Assembly: GCA_964551815.1 (NCBI GenBank)
Contig: CAZKEL010000016.1
Span: 1 to 44,275, forward strand
Direction: 5' to 3'
Origin: D37C17 sp964551815
GTDB lineage: Bacteria > Fidelibacterota > Marinisomatia > SCGC-AAA003-L08 > D37C17
DNA: 44,275 nucleotides
Part shown: in pieces, positions 17,037 through 24,633 of the stretch
Layout: the number at the start of each line of letters is the position of its first letter
How positions within the stretch are numbered: the first letter of the stretch is position 1
Made by a program: the position numbers and the translations under genes
The notes under the pieces: model-generated
Told to the model about the DNA's origin: nothing
The model's database searches: none
Seen by the model: only the letters and a program-made list of their open reading frames with translations

Positions 17037-19226
17037 ATGCCAAAGAGTAGAAAAAATTCAATTATAGGTTCATCATGGGGGAAGGTGTTTTTAAACACCT
17101 TTCTTTTTTTATTAGCCTGTTTTATCGTGGGTATTATCTATCTCATTATCCTATCCAGAGATCTCCCTTCTATTGCAGAACTCCAAAGGTTTAATCCTGA
17201 ACAGGTATCAAAAATTCTTTCTGCTGATGGAAAAGTAATCAAGGAATTATACATCCATAAACGGGATGTGGTCAAAATTAGCCAAATACCCCGACATTTG
17301 CGCCATGGTCTGCTGGCAATGGAAGACCGCTCCTTTTTTGAACATTCCGGTATTAGTTTTCAGTCCCTTGCCAGAGCGGTATTGGTAAACTTCATGACCC
17401 TAAGCAGAAGCCAGGGTGCCAGTACCATCACCCAGCAGCTGGCACGGAATATGTACAATACTATTGGTTTTCAGAAAACCTATACCCGGAAGTTAAAGGA
17501 GCTCATCACCTCCATAAAAATTGAGCAGACCTATACCAAATCAGAGATTATGGAACTCTATTTGAATTCTGTCTATTTTGGTCATGGTACCTATGGGGTG
17601 CAGGCTGCCTCAAACCATTATTTTGGGAAAGACATTTCAAGGTTAAAGCTGGATGAATGTGCTCTGTTAATTGGACTCCTGCCAGCTCCTGCACGTTACT
17701 CTCCTATCACTCATCCTGATCGTGCCCTTATCCGCCGAGACCTGGTATTGCGTGTTATGAAAGACCAAGGATACATTGAGGAGGAAGAATACTCTGTTTA
17801 CACTTCGGCAAATCTTCCGGTGAAAATTATTGACAGAGATGGAGGACTGGCTCCTTACTTTACTGAGTATATCCGTCGTGAATTAGAAAAAATTGATGAA
17901 GAGTTGGATATAAATCTTTATAAGGACGGCCTCATTGTTCATACCACCCTGGATAGTCGTATTCAAACTTCTCTCCTGTCTGCATTTAATAAAGGAATTC
18001 ATCGGAATCAGGAAATTTTGAATCAGGAGTTATTACACAATTCTCTCAAACTTAAGGACGCTCTGAAATACAGTGATTTTGAAATTGACAGTGTTAAGAC
18101 CATTCTGGCGGAAAATGACACCATTCCCCCTGCCCTGCGTAATCAGCTTCTGGTGCAAGGAGCAGGTATTGTCCTTGACCCTGTCAATGGTCACATTCTG
18201 GGAATGATTGGCGGCAGAGAAGAAGATATCTACCGGGATCATTTCAACCGTGCAACTCAGGCTAAACGCCAACCGGGCTCTGTCTTCAAACCCTTCATTT
18301 ATCTTACTGCCCTAGAAGAAGGGCATACCACTACCACCAAATTATTAAACCAACCCTTAGTTGTATTTATAGATGATACCACTCAGTGGAATCCTCAGAA
18401 TCATGACGGTTCAACGGGGCTGCTCACCACCATTCGCGAAGGATTACGCCGGTCCCTCAACCTAATTTCAGTTCGAGTGGTTCAGGAATTGGTAGAGCCA
18501 AAACACATAGTAAAAAATGCAATAGATTTTGGAATTTCAACCTACATTCGAGCTGTGGATGCTATCGCATTAGGGGTATCTGAAGTTTATCCTCTTGAAA
18601 TTACCGCAGCCTATGGTACCATAGCTAATAACGGAATTTACACCAAGCCAATTGCCATCACCCGCATTGAGGACCGTCATGGCAGAGTCATTAAAAATTT
18701 CGTTCCCCAATCGAAAGAAGTCCAGGATGAGTCCACCATTTATATATTACGGGATATGATGAAATCGGTAGTAGATGCAGGTACCGGAGGGGCTTTACGC
18801 TGGAAATACAAATTTCATTCCCCTGCAGCTGGTAAGACAGGCACTACCAACAGTAAAGCAGATGCCTGGTTTGTAGGGTTCACTCCCCAGCTTGCCATAG
18901 GTATTTGGATAGGTATGGATGACCCTGCCGTTTCTCTGGGTGAGAAGCAGTTCGGTTCAGCTGCAGCGCTGCCCATTTTTGGTCGCACCATTAAAGAAAT
19001 TTATACTATCGGTGAGTATCATGCCAGAGGGGAAACAGTAATTTTAAACAACAGAGCAGACTGGAGTATGCCACCAGGTGTAGTGGAGATGGAAATTTGT
19101 GAAGAGAGTTTTGAGAAGGCAACCCGCTTCTGTAAAACCACTAAGGAAATATTCTTAAAAGCTAACCGACCCCGCCGACAATGCCAAATTCATTCCAGTC
19201 CATTTTCCCGTTTTAAGGATAAATAA
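17037..19226 (+). CDS. Penicillin-binding protein 1A (bifunctional glycosyltransferase/transpeptidase)
   Basis: A 729-residue class A PBP. One membrane helix (about 18-40) is followed by a GT51 glycosyltransferase domain with Glu96 in AMEDRSFFEHSG, then QGASTITQQLARN, YLNSVYFGHGTYG and ALLIGLLPAPARYSP. The transpeptidase has Ser415-x-x-Lys418 (GSVFK), an SLN motif (RRSLNLISVRV) and KTG at Lys600 (AGKTGTTNSKADAWFVG). It polymerises lipid II and cross-links the stem peptides in the periplasm. Expression is probably coupled to fumC, whose stop is 5 bases upstream; only GCGGG directly before the ATG resembles a ribosome site. All catalytic residues are intact. It points to a peptidoglycan-containing, Gram-negative-type cell. 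Confidence 0.94.
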   Translation: MPKSRKNSIIGSSWGKVFLNTFLFLLACFIVGIIYLIILSRDLPSIAELQRFNPEQVSKILSADGKVIKELYIHKRDVVKISQIPRHLRHGLLAMEDRSFFEHSGISFQSLARAVLVNFMTLSRSQGASTITQQLARNMYNTIGFQKTYTRKLKELITSIKIEQTYTKSEIMELYLNSVYFGHGTYGVQAASNHYFGKDISRLKLDECALLIGLLPAPARYSPITHPDRALIRRDLVLRVMKDQGYIEEEEYSVYTSANLPVKIIDRDGGLAPYFTEYIRRELEKIDEELDINLYKDGLIVHTTLDSRIQTSLLSAFNKGIHRNQEILNQELLHNSLKLKDALKYSDFEIDSVKTILAENDTIPPALRNQLLVQGAGIVLDPVNGHILGMIGGREEDIYRDHFNRATQAKRQPGSVFKPFIYLTALEEGHTTTTKLLNQPLVVFIDDTTQWNPQNHDGSTGLLTTIREGLRRSLNLISVRVVQELVEPKHIVKNAIDFGISTYIRAVDAIALGVSEVYPLEITAAYGTIANNGIYTKPIAITRIEDRHGRVIKNFVPQSKEVQDESTIYILRDMMKSVVDAGTGGALRWKYKFHSPAAGKTGTTNSKADAWFVGFTPQLAIGIWIGMDDPAVSLGEKQFGSAAALPIFGRTIKEIYTIGEYHARGETVILNNRADWSMPPGVVEMEICEESFEKATRFCKTTKEIFLKANRPRRQCQIHSSPFSRFKDK

Positions 19227-19379
19227 ACAACCCGGACATTACGGGGATTGTTAACCAGGAGTAACTGTAGAAATTAAAAAAGTCTAATGGTTGGTAGTTG
19301 CAGACTATATTCCATTACTTTAAACCTATCACCTAAAAAATGATCCTTCTACCATCGGGTTACCCGAGAGTGCACAGGA

Positions 19380-19883
19380 TTAGTCTAACTGAATCTCAAC
19401 ACCCAGCGTTTGGGCAATGCCGGAGAGTCCTTCCTGCAGATCTTTATTTTTCACCTCTTCGGGAATAGATACTGTAGCATTCAAATTAAAGAGAGGTGTA
19501 CCACTGACGGGAGCGTGAGAGATATGAGTCTCCAATTCGGTAATATTGATAGTATGTTCTGCTAAAAATTTTGAAAGTACCTGTACAATTCCTTCATTAT
19601 CTGCTCCTTCCAGATGAATCGTTGAAACGGAGCTGTCTTCTAAGCTTAGAGAAGATGTAGTTTTGGTGGTAATATTTAAACTGGCAATTGACTTGAGAGA
19701 AAGTTCCAGGGCTTCCTGCCAGTCAGGTTGTACTGACACCAGCATAAGAATAGCAAAGTCAGAGCCTAATCGTGCCATGCGGCTTTCTTCAACATTGGCA
19801 CCATGATTGGTTATAACGCCACTGAGTTCAGATACAATTCCAGGATGATCTGAACCCACTGCAGTGATTATAAGGTGATTCAA
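19380..19883 (-). CDS. Two-ACT-domain protein, GcvR-like
   Basis: A 167-residue protein made of two ACT domains: residues about 3-75 (ITAVGSDHPGIVSELSGVI ... GANVEESRMARLG) and about 90-165 (GADNEGIVQVLSKFLAEHTINITELET). This matches the GcvR family, which in E. coli senses glycine and antagonises the GcvA activator. No DNA-binding domain and no glycine-cleavage genes are nearby, so its partner here is unknown. It starts 11 bases after the M14 carboxypeptidase stop and could share that transcript, but its role has no evident link to the secreted enzymes. The 153 bases to the convergent PBP gene hold only a weak AACAA...TTGTT hairpin. Confidence 0.82.
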   Translation of the reverse strand: MNHLIITAVGSDHPGIVSELSGVITNHGANVEESRMARLGSDFAILMLVSVQPDWQEALELSLKSIASLNITTKTTSSLSLEDSSVSTIHLEGADNEGIVQVLSKFLAEHTINITELETHISHAPVSGTPLFNLNATVSIPEEVKNKDLQEGLSGIAQTLGVEIQLD

Positions 19884-19894
19884 AGTGAGAAAAT

Positions 19895-22216
19895 TTAGTT
19901 ACCGGGAGCGATTAATTGTACCAATAAAATTATATCCATTACATTAATGGTATTATCTCCATTCACATCCCCCAGAGAAAACTGCAGCTCTGAAAATTCA
20001 GTTCCCCCTAAAATGTAGTTCACCATAGTGACAATATCCAGTACATTCAGAACACTGTCCAAATTCACATCCCCAGGTATATAGGTGGTTTCAGTTTCAA
20101 AAACCGACAGGGTGAAATCATCAATAGCTGCTTCAATTATAGAGCCTCCTGAACCTGAATCTCCCTCATTATAGGTATCTTCTGCTATGAATCGAAGTTG
20201 TACTGCATCGCTTAGGGAAATGCCCGTCTCAGAGAGTAAGAAGTTCATTTGAATCCAACTGGAAGAGGAAGCAGTGGTATTTTCAAGGGTTACCCAGTTG
20301 CTGCCATCATCTGTAATTTCTACCTTCCACACATCGGTACCGGGATTATCTCCCACATGGTTGGTGTACCATTTCCAATAGCTTACCAGGGCTTCATTCT
20401 GTCCGCTGAGATCAAATAGGGGAGAATACAAGGTAGTCTTCCCGCCGTCAACATCGTCATATCCTACAGAGCCTGGAGAGGTAGCCGCACCAGTAAGAAA
20501 GCAATATTGTCCAAATTCAGAATGGTCTGAACCAGCCTGTGCCTGATTGCCATCAAAGCTGGTTGCCACAGGTACTCCCAATTCCCAGATACCTGCAGTA
20601 GCATCATCGCCACTGTCCCCCACTGTCCATCCTGCATCGGATTCAAAATCAAATTCAGCAACTGGTACAGAGGCTCCTAATATCAGTTGGAAACTTTCTG
20701 TATAGAGTAACACACCACCTTCAGAAATGTGTATGGATAATTCGGCAATGACTCCTGCAGGAGCTGTGGGTGAAACGGTGAAAGAAAAAATATCTCCCAA
20801 TTCAACTCCGCTGCGGGCAGAGATTCCTTCTATATTGACTTCCTCTGTTTCAAAGTTAAAATAATTTTCTCCGGAGACAATTTCAAGAGTCAAATCACTA
20901 ATTGAATTACCCAACCCTGAATTAAAAATATCCAGATTTGTACTATAGGTGTTTCCCGGAGTATAGGGTCCTTCCTCAAGAGTGAAATTTACATCATATT
21001 TAGCACCAACTGCCCAGGCAGCAAATTTATTGGGGTAAAGATTTTCTTCAGCTAAAGGTATAATTCTGCTGGTAGCAGGCCAGAAGCCGTCATTGCTGGC
21101 ACCTACCTCAGGGGTGTAAGCAAAAATGCCGTGTTCCCCATACATCCAGTCACAAGCTTCGCCATTCACCGTATAACCCACAGTTTCTATACCTGTTCCG
21201 AAATAGTAGTTGTTAAACTGAGTCATAGCTTCCCCATATTCTATGAATATTTCAAAGTCTTCTTCAGGAGGATTTTGATCAGGGTCAAACCCAAATGGTC
21301 TTATAAACAAGTTGCCGTAGCTGTGATAATTAAGGGCAATTTTAAAATCATGGGATTCCACAAAGGCTTTGACTATATTGGTTTCAGGTTCAGAAAATGG
21401 AGCCGACCCGCGATAGGTTTCATTGCAGCCATCTGAACTGGAGCCAACATTATCATATCCCCACATAAAACTGTAGTTTCGATTCAAATCTACTCCATCG
21501 GGAGTCCAGGAGCAAGTCTCTCGCATATTTTTCCGCTGCATGCCACCACCATTGGGAGAATTCTCATGATTAAAAACCAATCCGTCAGGGTTTACCGCCG
21601 GAATGAAGTACAGTTCACGGTTGTTAAGCAAAGCTTTCGCTTCCATATCTGTTTCATAATTTTCTGCCAGCCAGTACATGAAATAAAAGAGATTCATATA
21701 ACTCATCGGTTCACGGGCATGATGCAGCCCTGTATAGAGCATTTCAGGTTCACCTTCATCTTCTTCAGGATTATCACTCATTTTTACCATCCAGACATTG
21801 CGCCCTTCAAGAGTATTTCCAAGGGATACTTTTTCGGTAATAAGATGGGGATAGTCACTGCGGAGGGCATCTAAATGATATTCGATTTCAGCAAAAGTAT
21901 AGTAACCGCCCATGGAACCTAATTCAAAATCACGGGATTCAAATTCATTATCCAGTCTCGTAGCATAAAAGGCTTCAAGGTCCGCATGGATGATGGAGAA
22001 TGGAAGTCCCGTCGCCACTAATTTGGGCAAATGTCTTTCAGATATCGCAAATTCAATCCAATCATCTTTATGTCTGTAGGAATGATCTACATCTAATCCT
22101 GCTGACTGTAATATTTGAATACTTTCTTGGGTGGCAGACTCAACTCTAACTTGTTGATATACCTCCCCCGATAGCAATATTCCGCTGGAAATTAATAGAA
22201 GAAAAATTCTTTTCAT
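19895..22216 (-). CDS. Secreted M14 zinc carboxypeptidase with dockerin-like tail
   Basis: A 773-residue exported enzyme. A signal peptide (about 1-17) and propeptide-like region lead to an M14 domain (about 105-405). By alignment to carboxypeptidase A (its numbering recalled), the zinc ligands are His166, Glu169 (HHAREP) and His298 (NYHSYGN). The carboxylate-binding residues are Asn245-Arg246 (VDLNRNY) and Arg228; Tyr348 and catalytic Glu370 (YTPEVG) are 22 apart, as in the family. The position that sets specificity in CPA/CPB (residue 255) is Cys355, which fits neither class. Beta-sandwich domains follow, one with a MAM/jelly-roll style, then a dockerin-like pair (about 708-773). There is no T9SS sorting domain. 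It removes C-terminal residues from peptides outside the cell. It starts 1 base after the deiminase-like gene, with GGAAGG as ribosome site. Confidence 0.92.
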   Translation of the reverse strand: MKRIFLLLISSGILLSGEVYQQVRVESATQESIQILQSAGLDVDHSYRHKDDWIEFAISERHLPKLVATGLPFSIIHADLEAFYATRLDNEFESRDFELGSMGGYYTFAEIEYHLDALRSDYPHLITEKVSLGNTLEGRNVWMVKMSDNPEEDEGEPEMLYTGLHHAREPMSYMNLFYFMYWLAENYETDMEAKALLNNRELYFIPAVNPDGLVFNHENSPNGGGMQRKNMRETCSWTPDGVDLNRNYSFMWGYDNVGSSSDGCNETYRGSAPFSEPETNIVKAFVESHDFKIALNYHSYGNLFIRPFGFDPDQNPPEEDFEIFIEYGEAMTQFNNYYFGTGIETVGYTVNGEACDWMYGEHGIFAYTPEVGASNDGFWPATSRIIPLAEENLYPNKFAAWAVGAKYDVNFTLEEGPYTPGNTYSTNLDIFNSGLGNSISDLTLEIVSGENYFNFETEEVNIEGISARSGVELGDIFSFTVSPTAPAGVIAELSIHISEGGVLLYTESFQLILGASVPVAEFDFESDAGWTVGDSGDDATAGIWELGVPVATSFDGNQAQAGSDHSEFGQYCFLTGAATSPGSVGYDDVDGGKTTLYSPLFDLSGQNEALVSYWKWYTNHVGDNPGTDVWKVEITDDGSNWVTLENTTASSSSWIQMNFLLSETGISLSDAVQLRFIAEDTYNEGDSGSGGSIIEAAIDDFTLSVFETETTYIPGDVNLDSVLNVLDIVTMVNYILGGTEFSELQFSLGDVNGDNTINVMDIILLVQLIAPGN

Positions 22217-22217
22217 A

Positions 22218-23771
22218 TTAACCTTCCAAAATAATGTTCACTAAGAGTACCACATCAAGTATATTCACCATACCATCATTATTCAGATCAGCATTGTCAT
22301 TACTGTCATTCCCCAATACAACATTCACCATAGTGACCACATCTAAAATGTTAACCATACCGTCCATATTCAAATCTCCTTCCAGAGCGGCAGTACCACC
22401 CATGGCCTGGAAATCATAATAACCTGCCATGGGAAGGGTTTCTACTCTGCCAGAATTATCTGCCGCCTGAATGAAATAATGGACCTCAGTATCCTCAGAT
22501 TGTCCAGGGATTTCGGCAAGGTAGCAATCGGGTATATCCCAGGGGCAGACTGCCAAGGCAACTTCTTCATAATTGCTCATTCCTGAATTTTTCCAATAGA
22601 CTTTTAGTTCATCATTCAATAATCCAGTTTCACTGAGGTCATCTATTATTGCTTCAACAGGATAGCTATTCTGTGCTTCACTCTGGTCATTTATGGGGTC
22701 ATGAAATATCTGCAGCATTTCTAAATCAGGAATTCCTTTGGCACGGCAATGGAGGGCATCGGTAGATTCCCAGGAACCGGTGAAGCCTATAACTTCATAA
22801 CCCGGCATAGCAGCTTCATAGGCTGCCAAAGCATCATCATCATAAGAATTGTTCATAATGGGAACCAGCACCTTTTCATTTAATATTATGGAGTTGGTAT
22901 AGGGTTGATCAGAACCTGTATAGACTCTAAACACCTCCCAGGGTTCTCCATAGGCAGTCAGGGTGTTGGCAAAATATTCGGCTGTTTCTTCAATTTCATC
23001 ATACTGGGCATGCCAAGTGGGAACTTCTCTAATCAATACCTTGTGGGGAGATAAATATTTACCCCAGCAGTCAATATGATCAATATAAGTATTATTAGGG
23101 TCATCAACTACATGATAGGTGTGAATTCCATAGTAATCCTCCATTTCCTGATGGAGTTGGGAATTACTCATACTGTTTTCCACATAAATGAGGTCAGAAG
23201 AGGCTGCTATACCATAACCATCTGTCATATAGTTCCCTCCTGCTGAAACAATATCGGATGCAAAATAGGGGGTTCCCAGGTGATTAGACATTTTTTGTGG
23301 TGCCTGGTTATCATTTGGACGGGGGCGATTATAAGTAAAATCCACTACGGATACATCACGGTTTCCATCCACTACCCACCATGGACCGTAATCTCTGGTC
23401 CAGTAGCTGTCCGTTGAACCGGTAATAAATTGTACATTGTCCATATTTACCCCCGCATTGTTCATGGAGCTGTAAGCAGAACTCTCTGACCAAGTGGAAA
23501 CAAGACAATACACGGTGATATCTTCAGCCATTTCTTTTATAATTGATGTGGAAATTCCAAAAGGATAACGGATGAGTACTCCTTCCATGCGCTCATATTC
23601 TGCTATATTCCGAATTGGTCCCGGAGGGGGTTCAGTGGACCGCCCCATTTCTTCAATTAAATGGAGTTTTCCCTTTTCCTCTTCGGTAAGTCCAATAGGT
23701 AATTCAAATACATTTTCATCAGCATTTAATGCAAATGAAAAGAAAATGGTAAAAATAGATATATATTTCAA
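22218..23771 (-). CDS. Secreted peptidylarginine-deiminase-like enzyme (PPAD family) with dockerin-like tail
   Basis: A guanidino-modifying enzyme fold that hydrolyses arginine-type guanidines to citrulline or ureido products. I place the start at TTG 23771 (517 residues): AAGGAGAAGG lies just upstream and the leader LKYISIFTIFFSFALNA is a signal peptide. The ATG at 23891 overlaps the previous gene and would bury that leader. In this numbering the probable catalytic set is Asp127 (TRDYGP), His232 and Asp234 (IDHIDCWG), Asn293 and Cys342 (ALHCRAKG), matching recalled PPAD residues 130/236/238/297/351. Arg149 and Arg151 (YNRPRPND) match PPAD Arg152/154, which hold a substrate C-terminus. A dockerin-like pair ends the protein. 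Cytosolic agmatine deiminase is the related alternative but does not fit the signal peptide or tail. Confidence 0.85.
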   Translation of the reverse strand: MKYISIFTIFFSFALNADENVFELPIGLTEEEKGKLHLIEEMGRSTEPPPGPIRNIAEYERMEGVLIRYPFGISTSIIKEMAEDITVYCLVSTWSESSAYSSMNNAGVNMDNVQFITGSTDSYWTRDYGPWWVVDGNRDVSVVDFTYNRPRPNDNQAPQKMSNHLGTPYFASDIVSAGGNYMTDGYGIAASSDLIYVENSMSNSQLHQEMEDYYGIHTYHVVDDPNNTYIDHIDCWGKYLSPHKVLIREVPTWHAQYDEIEETAEYFANTLTAYGEPWEVFRVYTGSDQPYTNSIILNEKVLVPIMNNSYDDDALAAYEAAMPGYEVIGFTGSWESTDALHCRAKGIPDLEMLQIFHDPINDQSEAQNSYPVEAIIDDLSETGLLNDELKVYWKNSGMSNYEEVALAVCPWDIPDCYLAEIPGQSEDTEVHYFIQAADNSGRVETLPMAGYYDFQAMGGTAALEGDLNMDGMVNILDVVTMVNVVLGNDSNDNADLNNDGMVNILDVVLLVNIILEG

Positions 23772-23865
23772 AAGTCCTTCTCCTTTTTCCGATATGGTAT
23801 AGGGTAGAATATAATAATTTTCAGTTTCTAACCCGTTCATTAAATCTGTAACAAATTGTAGTCTT

Positions 23866-24633
23866 TTAATTTCCAAAAGGACAGTCTCCATGATTGAGTA
23901 AAATGCAGGTGCATTCTATAATTTTCTCCTCTGTTATTTGTGTTCCACACTCTTCCGAAATTTCAAAAGTGAAGGAAGACTTATCTAATTCATTGTAGTG
24001 AGCAGCGGCAGTAGTTAAATCTCCCAGAATCAGGTAATTTTCTATCCTCAGTAATACAATGTCATGAAACACCAGGGATGAGTCATGACTGAAGATATAA
24101 TCCTCTGCCAGGTTTTCACTATGGCTGATACTTTCCAAAATCAGAATCTTTATACTATCTGCATGGTCTGAATTGACAGACTCCCACAGGGTTCCATTGA
24201 GAGATAATTGCCTGGCAAGGTAGGCTTTCTGATAGGAGAGTCCTGCATAGAGGTCAATTTTATTCATAATAAATTCAGGGACAGAATCTTGATTATTCTT
24301 CTCTTCCATTGACAGCATGATAGATTTTGCCATACTGAATTGAACTCCTGAAGCCTGAACATATCCATTGGATTTTAATTCATAATTTTGCCTGCCTTGA
24401 TAAAGGTTGGTCCACCCCAGCCCAACATGTGATTGAAATAAAATCAGAGAATCATTTGCATTTTGATTGATTGCCGTTGAAAAATGTTTATCTGCTGTAA
24501 CATAGTTCTTCGTTTCAAAGGCAATCCAACCATCTTCAATAAAGAATTTCCCTTCCAAAGGTGAGGACTGCTCCAACAATGCTTCACATCCCTGAAAAAG
24601 AAAAACCAATCCAATTAACCTCAGAATTCTCAT
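23866..24633 (-). CDS. Putative lipoprotein with TPR-like helices
   Basis: A 255-residue protein of unknown function. The leader has a basic start, a hydrophobic core and LFQGC (Cys16), an imperfect lipobox, so an outer-membrane lipoprotein is likely. The rest is helical. One stretch (about 31-75: EDGWIAFETKNYVTADKHFSTAINQNANDS, then GLGWTNLYQGR) resembles a tetratricopeptide unit, followed by less regular repeats. A Cys-containing end (EECGTQITEEKIIECTCILLNHGDC) may be disulphide-bonded. Its ATG overlaps the TGA of the upstream lamin-tail/T9SS gene (ATGA, 24630-24633), so the two are translationally coupled. It precedes the secreted deiminase and carboxypeptidase genes. An assembly or anchoring role for those exported proteins is possible but unproven. 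Confidence 0.7.
   Translation of the reverse strand: MRILRLIGLVFLFQGCEALLEQSSPLEGKFFIEDGWIAFETKNYVTADKHFSTAINQNANDSLILFQSHVGLGWTNLYQGRQNYELKSNGYVQASGVQFSMAKSIMLSMEEKNNQDSVPEFIMNKIDLYAGLSYQKAYLARQLSLNGTLWESVNSDHADSIKILILESISHSENLAEDYIFSHDSSLVFHDIVLLRIENYLILGDLTTAAAHYNELDKSSFTFEISEECGTQITEEKIIECTCILLNHGDCPFGN

Noticed and set aside
22218..23771. Cytosolic agmatine deiminase
   Set aside because: The signal peptide, dockerin-like tail and YNRPRPND arginine pair fit a secreted PPAD-type enzyme better; biochemical proof is lacking.
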